NCBI GenBank assembly: GCA_038502055.1
Contig: JAXRKN010000016.1
Location: 1-64,000, forward strand
Length of the DNA stretch: 64,000 nt
Source: Tanytarsus gracilentus
Lineage: Eukaryota; Arthropoda; Insecta; Diptera; Chironomidae
Direction: 5' to 3'
The notes beneath the pieces are model-generated. The model was not told the DNA's origin, did no database searches, and saw only the letters and a list, made by a program, of their open reading frames with translations. Shown in pieces: positions 24,001 to 36,999 of this stretch. A program made the translations under genes and the position numbers. Each line of letters opens with the position of its first letter. The stretch's first letter is position 1.

Positions 24001-24978
24001 CTTGGATCCAAATAATCAATTTACGCCGTCGGATAGCGACGATGAGGAGAACCAAAAGTTTTCACTAACAATGGTCAATGAGCCACAACCAATTAGTAAT
24101 ACTCGTTATAATAAAACTTTCCTAATGCGCTGTGAACAGAGTAAAAATAAGCAAGGCGGTGGTGGCGGAGTTGCTGGCGTTAAGCAGTTGGGAGTGATTG
24201 CATGTCCAAACACACCCGAAATGCCGAGACGTGACATGGCCACTCGAACATCAATGCGAGAACGTGCTTCGATGCCGCGTGACTCGAGTTTAAATAGAAT
24301 TTTAGATAAAAAGCCACTCTCGGCCGGTGCTGCGTCGTCCTCAAAGAACACTCCAAATAATAGTAATAATAATAATAATAATGTCAATGTTGGTGGCAGA
24401 GTGACTTCAAAATATTTAGATATCTCAAAATATAAACCCGGCAAGGCCACAAATTTCCTTAAACGCGATGAGAGCAAAAGCTATTTGAATCGAGAGGTAA
24501 AAAAGAGCTCATCGAGTGCATGTCTTCAGAGTTTTCAGCGTGATGTCGCAAGGGCGAGCAGCAGAAGTCAAGGTGGAGTAAACTCGAGACCATCAAGTGC
24601 GACGACAAGTAAAAAGAAAGATGGTTAGTTGTGATGCGCTCGAGCGATAACTAAAATTAATTCTCATTTTTTTAGTGAAAAATCCAAAAGAAATTGAACT
24701 AGCGATGTGGAAACGACGAGCGTCTTACGACCCACTTAAGGCAGCAGCCGAGGGAAAAAGAAAAGCTGAAGAAGCAAAAAGACTTGCGCAGCAACAACAA
24801 CTCATGCTTTCATCGGAAAGGTAAACTTTTTTTGTCATTCATCACGTATTTGATAAAATTAATTTTTGAACTTTCTAGCGGATCATCTGCAATGCGGTCT
24901 TCAAAGTCTTATCATAGCGGTGCTGCCGGTGAGTGGCTCGACGATAGTGACGAAAGCGAATTCGATGACGAACACTAA
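21012..24978 (+). CDS. Large disordered Ser/Lys/Asn-rich protein, family not recognised
   Basis: Four exons: 21012-23156, 23216-24623, 24676-24820, 24879-24978; all GT-AG introns of 52-59 bp; 1,265 aa. Almost the whole protein is low complexity: Ser-, Lys- and Asn-rich, with poly-Ala, poly-Gln, poly-Asn, poly-Gly and acidic (DDDDLD) runs, and many SP/RxxS phosphosite-like motifs. More ordered-looking islands are KPINPLERHLKLHTLTKADMKPLPP, KDDWIQEWARNAREYSRHKR followed by GYFSDDI, and the C-terminal KEIELAMWKRRASYDPLKAA with a charged helix (EGKRKAEEAKRLAQQQQ) and an acidic end (GEWLDDSDESEFDDEH). No membrane segment or enzyme motif. This composition suits a cytoskeletal or scaffold protein, but that is a guess. 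The start follows an in-frame stop and is the first Met; splice phases close perfectly. Confidence 0.88.
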
Positions 24979-27900
24979 AAAAATTGTGATTTTGATGAAA
25001 CTTTTTTGTAGCGTTATTAGAATATTTTGATTTTTTTAAAATTGAAAGCGAGAACTGAAAAAAGTTTTAATTAAGGAAAGAGACAAAAAAGTTGGTTGTT
25101 GATATTTTCTAATCATTTATAAAAAAAGATTTTTGCTCTTCGACGATAGAAAACTTAACAATCAAAAATGAATTTAGATGGACATTTTAAAGTGATGTCG
25201 TTAGCTGAAAAAATCACGTTCGATGGTTATTTTTTGAAAATTAAATGACCATCTCATTTTTAAAAACCCTCTAAAATTTCAAATTAATTATTCGAAAGTC
25301 AATTTTATTTTTAATTGTTGTTTGAATTTTGTTCTTTGCACTCTGAATTGATTTTCATTTCACAATTTTTCTGAAAATTTTCTCATGAAAATTGACTAGA
25401 AAAATTATTCAAAATCTATTAATACACGAAGTCTTCTCATATCATAATCAAATTATTTTTAGTGAATTATAAAAAAATGCAATTTTTAAGTTTCAACACA
25501 GAAACATAAAACTTTATTATTTCATATTTGATATTTTAGTGAAACAAATTATTATTAAAGAAATCAAACCCTCCACCCTTACCAAATCATTTTAAATTCG
25601 GTATTAAAACTTTCATTATTTAAAAATTTCATTTCATCAATGTTGAAGTACTCAAAAAAAACTCTTCTCTAGATATTAATTAAAACTCAAATTTTATTTT
25701 TGTTGTGTTTGGCAATTTTAAGTTTTAATCTTCTCGTCGTACTATGACTATGTAGTTACTTTTACTCATGAGTTTAAACTTCAAAGAACATCCATGAGCT
25801 TTCATATATAACGTGAATATGTCAAAAGTTTAATGAAATAAATGAAAAATAATTTAAAAAAATATAAAAATAAATTTTTAATTAAAATATTTCTCAATCA
25901 TTTTCAGAGTATTTAAATATATTTCCAAAGTCTAATTGAATAAATTCATAATTCTCTTCAACATTCCCAAGAGGAGTTTCCCTGCACTCATCGAAAAACC
26001 CTTCCACATTATTCCGCTTCTCTTCGTGTCTAACAACCAGTCAACGAGCCGAGAAAATTGAATTTTAATTAAATCTCATCCACTTTAACCACCATCAAAA
26101 ACATCCAACAACCATTCCGATGCACAAATTTATCCTCCTCTCTACCGATGCGATGATTGATAATGAAAAATTCAGGAGCCTTGAAATTGGATTTGAATAG
26201 TAATTTTGCAATTTCTCTCTCGACCTAACAAAAAAACCAACTCAAATTACTGATGTGGTTTTTATTGAAGGGATATACGGCAGTTGTTGTTGTTGACGTT
26301 CATTTCGAGAGAGGACAATTGCTGAATATTAAATTAAAATATGTGAAAATCTCAGAATGGACATCAAAGAAAAATTTAAAGATTTTATTTTCTATTTAGG
26401 TTAAAATTGTCAAAATTTTAAAAATATTTTTAATATTTTCAAAATTTCCATCCATTGGTTTATGTTTAAACAATAGTAGGAACAACAGTCATTTGACTGC
26501 CCGATAAACCGATTCAAGCCACGTATTTTCGGGGTGGGTTTTTGGGCTTTTTGTTCGAGTTATTAATTTTCAATTACGACAATTTGTGGCTTTTCTCTCA
26601 CTCGCTAGGGGAAATCATAAAGAATTCGCTCAATTGCAAAATTTATGGTTTTTACTCTGCAAAACTTTTCGATCTCACTCTCCTGTCTACACTGAAAATT
26701 TAATTAATCTCAAGTGCATTTCGAAAATGATTCCCTGACTCTTTTCTACTTATCGTCATGACTACATTCGAGGAATGTGAGGAAAAAGTTTTTCTCGCAA
26801 GCAGAAATTTCATTCGCAATTAGCATCAATTAAATGGAAATGAAAGACTGCCTAAAGAGCATTCTCAGTTGTGCACTTTGCCGGTTTTATGATGACGATA
26901 CATGCAAAAGTTTATCTCTCTCATGAATGCGATCTAATAATCAGAGTCATATTAACGGATAATTTGTTGTGAACACTCAAATTTAATTTTGATATTAAAA
27001 TTAAATTAATTTTCTCGAACATGAATTTTCAAATTTTTAAATTAATTTTCATTGAGTTGAAAACTTTTTTTTCAGCAGAGATTTTCCAACCAAAAAAGCA
27101 ACGTAAAACGAAAAAGTTTTGCTCTCTTTTAAGCCGCCTCCACGTTAAAATATTTTCAACAAGGTTGTTTCCATGAGGATGCCTTAATTAATTAAACAAA
27201 AATTTCTAGGGATGAGAAATCTTTTTTAATACTAAAATGGAAATACGAAAATCTTTCTTACGGATGAGAATGTAACATGTTCACGAACACATGTCGATTG
27301 ACGTTAATTTGATTTTCATCCTCTCAATCACATTGCATGCATCGAATCAAAATCACGTTAAGACTTTTCCTCGTCCTTATAATTCAGTAAATGTGAGATG
27401 TGGATGATTGGCATTTGATGGGAATCGCTGTGAGATGAAAATTAATTAGTAATTTGGCTGGAAAATCACTTTCTAACAGATGTTAATTATTTTTTATCAT
27501 GCTTTTATTAAGATCATCAATCAAGTGGTGGTTGCTAGGCAAGAAATTGTGAGATATTAAAAATTGGTCTGAGAAAGAATTTTATTAAGAATGATGAAAC
27601 TCAAACACTTAAGAACTTAAGACAAATAAATTTAATAATTAAATCATATCATATTGGATAAACACACTACTTAATACAGACTGGAACACTTTTTAAATTG
27701 TGATAAAAATTAATTACAGTTGATCCATAAATTTAAACGAACATAAAAAATACGCAGACTAAAAATTTCTCTTTTTGTCCTTGAATGAATCGCAACGCAA
27801 GAAGCTGAAAAATAATTTGGAAAATAATTTTTTTTCTCGATCAACACAAAAAAATTTAAAGTGCAATGATAAATTTATTTTGCCTCAAACGAACGACAAA

Positions 27901-28851
27901 AATCAATAAATTATTCACTTTTCATCTCAATTTAAAAATAAATTGTTGAAATTTCCATTTCGTTTGTTGAATTGCAAAATATCAAAATTTATTCTCATTT
28001 TTTTTTCGGAGAGTGTATGCAAATATGAAAAACTTAAATATTTTATCGGTTATTGATTCACGAGAAAGCATAAAATACGTCATTCATGTGATATGAAAAT
28101 TAAACCCTCATTTGCCACACAGAATGTCTTAATTACCAGTTCATGCTCAACATTAACCTTGACTAAAATCGGCATCTTGATCTTGATAAATCGAGTAAAA
28201 TAAAAAATTATTGGTTGTATGCAGATCTGCATAAATATATCAATAGCAAATAATTATGGACACAATGCAATTTGCACTGATTGAAATTATTATAGACAAG
28301 TTGGTTGATTTTTACTTATGAATAATTTTTCATTCATGATTTCAAATTTTTAAAGTAGTGCATTTAGAATTTTTTTAAAAAATGTTATTTGGTAAAAACT
28401 TATCAACAGACCCCAAAAACAAGAGCCATAAAATTAAAATATCTCAATCAACAATACACTTAATTTGTTTAAAAAATCACACTTACACGAATTTAAATGA
28501 GACATCAAGACATTAAGAATGCTCGCACATTTGCATATAATAAATATGCCGAGAAAGCAAATTAAAAATTTAAATCATACCGTAGAAAATCTTCATTGGA
28601 CACTAATGAGTGTCTAAAAGTAAATATGAGCAAATTTAAAGATGCCCTAAACAAATTAAAGACCTTCCGAGTTGCGACAGTTTGGCCGTCATGCTTAGCG
28701 AATTTATGGGTTAAGATTTTAATTAAATTTGCGGTGCGACAAATGTAGTAGTAGCGATAAGGAAAGACACGATTTAAAGGTGTTAAATATTGTGGTTTAT
28801 TAAATTGCTTTTCCGGATAAACACGCAAGATTTAAAGATAATTAATTAAAT
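24979..28851. other. 3.9-kb intergenic region
   Basis: Convergent spacer: the 3' ends of the disordered-protein gene (+) and the first reductase (-) face each other. AT-rich. A minus-strand open frame at 28562-28828 just beyond the reductase stop has no splice partner or family motif. Both 3' untranslated regions should lie at the edges. Nothing else is supported. Confidence 0.55.
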
Positions 28852-30741
28852 TTACATCGTAAAACTCGAATTATTTCCTCGCATTGATGTTAAGAATGTA
28901 TCGACAAAATTTGTTATCGGTTCCATCAACCCAATTTTCCTCAACATAAAGTCAATCAAAAAGTACCAGAACAACAATTTACAAAACACGTGCACGAAAT
29001 ATTGTCTAGAAAATTAAATTAGCAACGAAAATGTTTTCAACAAAAATAACTCACATTTTATGGATGACACGAGCTCTCGGTAGCGTTGACAGTGGTTGCT
29101 TGATACAATATTGTCGCGCACCAAGCATCGAATTTTTAAGATATTCCCACTCATCTCCCGTGTTTTGCGAGTCAAAGAGAAACATTTCATATTCATCGGA
29201 TGTCTGAAGCGCCACAAGACCATTGAAATTATCAGATTTAAAATTCCACTTGTGCATGGTGAAAAATTGAAGAACCTCCAAACCCGTCGCGATTCTCTTT
29301 TGAACATAAACCATGCTAACGAGAAAATATGATCAATTAACACTCTTACCATCAATTAAATTAATTTAAACTTACAATCGTTTTTGTCCCAAACAGAATA
29401 AAATGAAATCTATAAAATAAGCCGGAATCCATTGAAATAAAAATGTTTTAAGATTGTGAACTAAAACATTTTGAGTTATCGAGCCATCGGGAAACCACAA
29501 ACCGCCACTAACTGGATACATTTCTCCCAATTCTTTAGCATATTTAAACATTTTTCCGTTAGAAATTCTTCGGGATTCATGAATGGTTGCATTGAAAACG
29601 GGAATCTCGGTGGATCTGAAAATTATTCGAGTTATTTTGTAAAGAACTTTTCATAAATTACGTGAGTCGAAAATATTTTGATGAAAAGTTTTCATTAAAT
29701 ATTTTGACACATCTTTGTTTAGAAAATTTACAAATAATTCCTAAACTAAAATTTAACCTTTTAGTAGTCGCGAGATGTTTGGTAAGTGTGATAATTCCAT
29801 TGATACACACGTCAACTGGAATCCCTTCAATTTGACCCTCAGGATCGATAAGCATGCTTCGTAAGACTCCCTTACCAGCAGCTAGAAAAATTCCTGGTGG
29901 TCCATTTAATGAATCAACCCATCCTGGCAGTGGCTCGTTATATGCTGGCGAGACAATCGAAGGACGTACAATGCAGATTGGCAATTTTTCAGCATCATAT
30001 TCATCGCGAACTAAAATTTCCGATAACCTTTTTGTGTATGTATAAGTGTTTGGTTGTGATCCCAGCACATCTTTTTGCATTGAAGCCATTGCTGATTCGT
30101 TCATCCATTCCGCACATCTAATCAAATCCAATGGGCTGTGTGGATGGTCATAAACTTTTTCATGTAAAACTTCAACATCCTCGCAGCAAAATGCGGTCGA
30201 TAAATGAATCATTTGAATGAGATTTTCCATTTGTTTTGCCAGATTCATCACGTTTTGAGTTCCAGTCAGATTTATAAGCACATTGTGTCTTAATGTGGCT
30301 TCGAGTTTTAGTGACGCCGCGAAATGAAAAACTATTTGAGCATTCTTTGTGACGTATTCAAGATGATCCTCACTTAGACCCAAATTTTTCGTTGAAATTT
30401 CACCCCAAACTGGATAAATTTTGTTCATAACTTCTTGTTTCTCATCCAAAACTCGTTTGAACATCTGGGGATAATATAAAAATCAAGTGGGAAAGATGAA
30501 AAAATTTGTAGCTTCGCTATATTGTATTACTTATACTCACAGGTAATTCTGATAAGTCCTTAACACGTTGCTGTGCAGATTTTCCTCGTTTTGGTCTCAT
30601 TAAAATTATAATTTCCTTCAATTCCGAGCATGAGTAAAGTAATTTTTCAATCAACACCTTTCCCATGAATCCAGCACCGCCCGTAATAAAAATAGTTTTA
30701 TTTTTGTAAAACTCTTGAACAGAATTCAACTTTTGAACCAT
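28852..30741 (-). CDS. Fatty acyl-CoA reductase 1
   Basis: Reduces fatty acyl-CoA to fatty alcohol with NADPH (waxes, hydrocarbon or pheromone precursors). Five exons: 30741-30541, 30464-29758, 29615-29376, 29315-29055, 29005-28852; 520 aa. The Rossmann motif TGGAGFMGKVLIEKLL and LMRPKRG lie in exon 1; the short-chain reductase active site is NTYTYTKRLSE (YxxxK), followed by IVRPSIV and GWVDSLNGPPGI. The C-terminal sterile domain starts around SGGLWFPDGS and ends with a hydrophobic segment LLFWYFLIDFMLRKIG, a likely membrane anchor. Compared with its two neighbours it lacks two introns (exons 2 and 4 are fused). A TATA box and initiator are visible upstream. Confidence 0.95.
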
Positions 30742-32357
30742 CTTAAAATTTATGGACGTGAAACCACGTCAGAAGTTCGACAACGACTAAAAACTGACAC
30801 TTGAGTCCATGCAGCTTTTATAAATTTTCATTGACACGCGAATGAAGAAAAGAAGTTGAACGATTGTTACTCGAATAAGCTCGCTATCGCATACATTAAG
30901 TTTTTCTTTTACCCTCGACACCGAAATTTTAGCACTTTTTATAAAGCGATCCTCGTTGTTATGAACGAAAGTTTTTTAAAAGAAATTTTTAAGTGATGTA
31001 AAAACTGGTTTAAAATTTAAATGTCGCTCTTGTAAAGACCGCGAAAAATTGTCTTTGACATTGATCAATGAAATCTGAAGTTGAATGCAAAAATGTTGTA
31101 TGTACAAGTGAGTGCAACAGCCGGTAATTATGATAGATTTCATACCTCAGCTATGCGAGTTAATAGAAGGTGTGATCTTTAATTTGAAATGTGGTGAACG
31201 TTAATTGCAAATCAATTTAATTGAGGCACAACGAATTGATTTGATTTATTAAACAAAATTTAAAAATAGAATTTTTCGTTTTTTGAATAAATTTTTGAAG
31301 TATTTTAGTCTGTTGATGTTCTTAAAAATTAAATACTAAAAAATATACATTGATTGTTCTGTAGAAACATAAGTTGATACTGCCAAAAATATGCGATTAA
31401 ATAATTTCGCTTTTTAAAGTTTAAGAAAAGCATTTTTTAAAAATTTCCTTGCGTTGCGGAAAATTTTGAACCCAAATTATTTTCGTCTTGCAAAAAATAC
31501 TAAAAATAAAAATCTAGAATTAAAGTTTTGAGGGTTGTAACATTGATCATTTTCTGTTTGTCTTAGATTTTTATTGATTATAATTCTGTTTGTAATTGCA
31601 CATTTTTCAGTATGCAGATATAATTGCATACATTCAATGAAAATGATTGATTGAGTGGGAAAGCATGAATTTGCATTTAAGAATGCATAAAAAGTAATTG
31701 TGTAGCCAAAGGGTACAGGGATAATGGCCCATTGAAAGGAACACATTAAGGTTGATTGAATAATTTTGATTGTCGGTGTCATGATTAGAAGACATTTGTT
31801 TAATAGATTTTTGATTTGAAAATTGTGAATTATATTTTTCTTAGCGCAAATATGCAACAGTTTGATTGATGGCTAGGATAAAACCGCAATTGTTGGTAAC
31901 ACAATGGTTGTGGTTTGTTATATCAGGTGCAAGTTCAAGGTTTTTGCATTAGCAACGCGTTGAGTTTTAATGTAATGCACACTAATTCAGTGTTAAGATA
32001 TTATTAAAAAATTATCATTATGTGCCACACATATGAACATATTGATTATAAAAGTAAGTAGAAGATTTATTCTGAAATATAAGTAACAATTTTGATCGAC
32101 ATTGATAGCATGAATCAGGATTATTTTTTTTAAATTTAAAAGTTTAAGTAAAAAAAATTGGTAATTATTTTTTTGAAATTTTTATTTTTGTAAAAAACAA
32201 GGTACAAAATTTCAACTGTCTGAAAAATAAATTTCGTTTAAAAAAGTCAAAAAAAATTTATTAATTAATTTTCGGTTTATGAATCAAAATTAATTAACAT
32301 CTCACCCTTTAAAACATTTTAATTTGAGCTAAATTTAATGCCGTTTAGTTAATTGAT
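30742..32357. other. Spacer between reductase genes 1 and 2
   Basis: 1.6 kb, AT-rich. Contains the reductase 1 core promoter at its left edge and presumably the reductase 2 3' end at the right. Open frames have no recognisable content. Confidence 0.55.
30793..30822 (-). promoter_or_regulatory. TATA box and initiator of reductase 1
   Basis: On the minus strand TATAAAAG occupies 30822-30815, and an arthropod-type initiator TCAGT lies at 30797-30793. Their spacing (27 bases from TATA to the initiator A) is close to the usual one and would give a leader of about 54 bases before the ATG at 30741. Read from sequence; not tested. Confidence 0.6.
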
Positions 32358-34251
32358 TCACATTTTGTTATAAATTGAATTTTTGAAGTTGTGAATAGCG
32401 TTCATGGTTGGCTCCATCATTCCCGTCCAAATTAAGACTTTATTAACAAGCCAATACAAAAAGTATAACTTGATAATTAAATCGATGACAAACTGACTGC
32501 AAATATTAATTTTTATAGCTTTAAAATAGCTCAAATTTCATAATTTTGACTTACATTCGAATGAGTCGTTTAGCTTTGGGGATGGTTGATGCTGGATCTT
32601 TCACACAATAGACTCTTGCACCCCAACAAGCTTTTTTCATGTATCCTTCAATGTCAAGCAACTTTGAGTCGACGAAAAACCTTAAAAATATTAAAATTAA
32701 AATTTTAATATGAAATTCATTAATTCAATTAAATAAACTCACATTTTATACTCATCCTTCGACTGCTTATCAACCAGATTCTTATAGTTATCCGATTTAA
32801 AATCCCAATTGTTCATGGTGAAGCACTTCAAGACATCCATACCAACAGCAATTTTATTTTGTACATGAACCATGCTAATAATTTAGACATGTGAGAAAAT
32901 TTTAATTGTTGATCTCAAACAAAAAAGTATTTTTGCACTTACAATCTCTTTTGTCCAAATATCATGAGCAGAAAGTCGATGAAGTAAGCGGGCAGCCATT
33001 GAAACAAAATAATATTCAGCAAATACCAAAAGCGATTAAGAGTCATTGTAGCGTTCGGATACCAAAGACTGACGGAAAATGGCACTTCCCACTTCATTGA
33101 GTTGGCAATGTTAAAAAATTGACCGTACGTCATTCGTTTTGATTCATGTGTTGTAATATTGTAAACAGGTATGTCTTTCGAACTGAAAAAAAGAAAGTAA
33201 AATTAGATAATGAAATTAACTATTTTAGGGCTTACCGTTGACTCGCTGTGCCCAAATCTTTTGCAATCATTATGAGGCCATTGATCGCCAAATCAACGGG
33301 GATTCCTTCGAAGTTTGCTTTTGGATTTAGTAAAATGCATCGTAACGCACCTTTGCCGACAGCCTTAAAATTAAGAATTTAAAATTTGAGCAGCTGTTAA
33401 AAAATCTATTTTACCATGCAAATGCCCGGTGGTCCATTGAGTGAATCCACCCAACCCGGCATTGGTTCTATCATTGTCGGCGTCACAATGGACGGTCTTG
33501 CGATACACACTGGAAGATTTGAGTTAACAAACTCATCACGCACAAGAATTTCCGCAAGCTTTTTTGTGTAGGTGTAAGTGTTCGAGTGAACACCCAGCAC
33601 CTCTTTTTGGACAACAGCCATTGCATCATCGGTCATCCATTCAGCGCATCGAATCAACTCGAGAGGTTTATGTTGAAAATCATAAACTCTTTCCTCCAAT
33701 AAATCTTGCTCGACGTTACAAAATGCAGTTGAGGTGTGCACCATCTGAATTAATTTTCCCATTCGTTTGGCCAAATCCAAAACATATTTCGTGGCCGTCA
33801 AGTTCATTAAAACATTTGGTCGTAAGGGCGCTTCTAACTTCAACGATGCTGCGAGATGAAAAATAATTTGTGTTTTTTCGATGACATAAAAAAGTTGTTC
33901 GCTGTTGAGCCCTAAATCAGGTTGTGTCGAGTCTCCCCACACGGGATAAATTTTTCTCATCACTTCGGGCTTTTCGTCCATGATGCGTTTAAAGAGCTAA
34001 TTTTAAATTAATTTTTTTAATTGTTGCAAATTAAAATTTCAATTACTTACTGGTAATTTTGAAAAATCTTCGACACGCTGACTTGCCGTCTTTCCGCGTT
34101 TGGGTCTCATTAAAATTATAATTTCCTTTAATTCCGAGCATGAGTAAAGTAATTTTTCAATCAACACTTTTCCCATGAAGCCAGAACCTCCCGTAATAAA
34201 AATACTCTTGTTCTTGTAAAACTCCTGAACCGAATTTAATTTTGAAGCCAT
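32358..34251 (-). CDS. Fatty acyl-CoA reductase 2
   Basis: Seven exons: 34251-34051, 33996-33415, 33363-33236, 33182-32943, 32874-32743, 32680-32555, 32496-32358; 515 aa. The start MASKLNSVQEFYKNKSIFITGG matches reductase 1; the frame stays open 210 bases further upstream but that extension has no match in the paralogues. Rossmann TGGSGFMGKVL, active site SNTYTYTKKLAE, IARPSIV and GWVDSLNGPPGIC are all intact. The sterile domain (VSLWYPNATMTLNRFWYLLN, AYFIDFLLMIFGQKRL) and the hydrophobic C-terminal segment (LYFLYWLVNKVLIW) are present. Exon lengths 201, 582, 128, 240 and 132 match reductase 1 or 3 exactly, which supports the model and a tandem-duplication origin. Confidence 0.95.
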
Positions 34252-34684
34252 TTTTGCGAGACGTGTTAAGTGTCCGGCGGTAAAGAAACAACTGCTGTCG
34301 GTCCAAGCGTGATGGATATTTTCTTCTCCTATTAACTTAGTGTCTCTTTTTTTAACATAGGAGAAAGATGATTTAACCGAAACAAGTTTATGATTTTTGT
34401 TTGTGAAACTGGTTTCGGTACTATAATAATAATTTTTTGGGAAGTAACTGAATTGTATCATTGTTTATGCTACACGCAATCTTACGTCATAATGCATTTA
34501 GGTTTTAACATAAAAAAGTTTCACTTTATTCATGAGACAGAAAAGAAGACAAAACAAAAGCACCAGTGAACACAGTTTGGAGCAAAAAGAGTGAGAAAGA
34601 GAAAATCATGATAAAGAGATGTAAGACTCAAGGTCGGCACTCGAGATAATTTTAGGGTTTATAGTTTTTTGATGCAAATTAACC

Positions 34685-36999
34685 TCAAGATGATACTTTT
34701 GTGTGGAGGAAGTCTCCGATTTGGTCCAATAATCCGGTATATTTTAAAACTGATCGAATCAGCCAGTAGAAGAAGACAAACTTAAAGACTCGATCGATGA
34801 CGTAGAGACTAAAATTGTTTTAATTAAATAATTAATTTTATTTAATTAAGGTCACTCACATTTTATGAAGAATCCTTGCCCTTGGAAGAGTTGACTCGGG
34901 ATCTTTCGCGCAATACACTCTTCCACCAATCACACAATTTTTCATGTATGCTTCATTGTTACCGACATTTCTCGAGTCAATTAAGAACCTAAAAAAATTT
35001 ATAAATTATTTTTAAGCTTTTAATTTTTAGCCACTCACATTTGCCACTCATCTTTCGTTTGTGTGTCAACTAGTCCAAAATAATTGTCTGATATAAAATG
35101 CCAATCATTCATGGTAAAAAATGTGAGCACATCCATGCCGGTAGCAATTTTCTTCTGAACTCGAACCATACTAAAAAAAGATTAATTAATTTAATAAATT
35201 AAATATTAAGATTTTCATACAATCTCGGCTGTCTGAATATCCAAAGCAAGAAATCAATGAAATATGCCGGAATCCATTGGAACAGAAAGACATTGATAAC
35301 ATGATAAATTTTGTTATTTGTTAGCTGACAATTTGGATACCAAAGACTTTGTGAAAACGGATATTGATCTTCAATTGACTTTAGGGCATCAGCTAATTCA
35401 CCATATTTCATAACTGACGAGTCATGCGTGGTAATTTGACAGACCGGAATCTCTTTTGGACTAAAATAGAAAACTTTAAATAATTTGTCATAAAAAATGC
35501 TAAAATTATTTTACATGTCAGTTGATGTGCAAAGTTTTTTAGTAAACAAAAGTAAGCCGTTGACCGCCATATCAACTGGAATAGCTTGCATTCGAGCATT
35601 TCGATTGATTAACATCGATCTCAAAACACCTTTGCCAGTAGCCTGAGTGATAAAATTGAAATTGATTAAAGTTTAAATAATTTAAAAGATTTTCACTCAC
35701 AATTCCAATTCCAGGTGTGCCATTTAATGAGTCAACCCACCCAACAACGGGCTCCCAGTAAGCGGGCGTGACGATGGACGGTCTTACAATGCAAGCTGGC
35801 AAATTATTTTCAACGAATTCATCCCTGACGAGGATTTCAGCTAATCTCTTTGTGTACGTGTAAGTGTTCGGATGAACCCCAAGCATGTCTTTCTGAATTT
35901 TTGCCATTGTTTCCTCGCTCATCCACTCAGCTGCACGAATTATGTCAAGGGGACGATGAGGATAGTCATAAACTTTCTCCTCGACAGTTTCATGCTCAAC
36001 ATTGCAAAATGCAGTTGAGGTGTGCACCAACATGATGAGATTTTTAATTTGCTTCGCGACATCGACGACATTTTTGGTGCCGGTCAAATTAATTAAAATA
36101 TTTGGTTTTAGCGTACTTTCGAGTTTAAGTGAGGCGGCAAGATGAAAAACAATGTTCGCGTTTTCGATTACATGACGAAAGTGTTCGTCGATCAAACCCA
36201 AATTCACTTCAGTAATTTCTCCATAAACTGGAAATATTTTTTTCAAAACTTCTGGTTTTTCGTTTTTGATTCGCTTGAAGATCTGCAAAAATTTATGAAT
36301 TATTAAAGTCATTTGATATTTTTGCAAACTAAAACTTGCTTCTAATTTTGTGAATTCCTCGATTCTCTGTCTGCCATTTTTGCCCCTCTTTGGTCTCATA
36401 AGAACAATTAACTCCTTAATGTCAGAGCACGAGTACAAAAGTTTCTCGATAAGGACTTTGCCCATGAAACCTAAAAAGAAAACGATACTTAACGATCGTG
36501 ATGTAATTTTTGCGCTTGTTCATCGCGTGCGTGAGAGAAATTTATTCTTTAAACTGGTTTCTGATAATTTGGACCTATCTCAATAATTTTGGAAAATCAA
36601 GTTTTTGCACAGCTGTGCGAATCACCAAGCAGTTTTTCTTGATGTAATACATCTTGATGACCTTTAAAAAAATCTCTCTGAATTTTGAACTCCTTTAAAT
36701 AAATTAAAAGAATGTTTAAAAAATATTTTCAATTTTTTTAAAAATTTAACAAACATTTAGAACAAAATTAGTTAAATTTTTTGAAAACAAATTTTTTAAT
36801 TTTTAATTACCTAACTTCAAAAAAATTAAGAACTTTTACTTGATATGAATTTTAATGAAAGCTTTAAAATTCTTATGAGCTATGAAAGTTTTTTAAAAAA
36901 GCTTACGAAGCTCAATTTAATTTAATTAATCCTACCTGATCCACCAGTGATAAAGATAGTTTTATCTTTATAGAACTTCTGCACAGAATTTAATTCCAT
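34685..36999 (-). CDS. Fatty acyl-CoA reductase 3 (with a GC-AG intron)
   Basis: Eight exons: 36999-36936, 36470-36340, 36282-35701, 35642-35515, 35460-35221, 35170-35039, 34988-34860, 34808-34685; 509 aa. A 465-bp intron, unusually long for this locus, splits the Rossmann glycine motif (FITGGSG / GFMGKVLIEKLL). The second intron (36339-36283, 57 bp) starts with GCAAGT rather than GT; its position equals that of the canonical intron in both paralogues. It has no stop and is a multiple of three, so its retention would add 19 residues. Active site NTYTYTKRLAE, IVRPSIV, GWVDSLNGTPGI, the sterile domain (QSLWYPNCQLTNNKIYHVIN) and the C-terminal anchor (KFVFFYWLIRSVLKY) are complete. Confidence 0.93.
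36283..36339 (-). other. GC-AG intron of reductase 3
   Basis: Donor GCAAGT, acceptor TTTTTGCAG. The coding sequence on both sides (FTKLE / IFKRIKNEKPEV) lines up with the GT-AG junctions of the two sister genes. Length 57, no in-frame stop. Confidence 0.85.

Noticed and set aside
28562..28828. Minus-strand 88-residue frame just after the reductase 1 stop
   Set aside because: Not in splice continuity with the reductase, no family motif, AT-rich; the reductase model already closes with a complete C-terminus.
31477..31857. 126-residue minus-strand frame between reductases
   Set aside because: Low-information AT-rich composition, no domain and no splice sites in phase.
34252..34461. 70-residue N-terminal extension of reductase 2
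   Set aside because: The frame is open but the extension has no match in the sister genes, and MASKLNSVQEF matches their starts.
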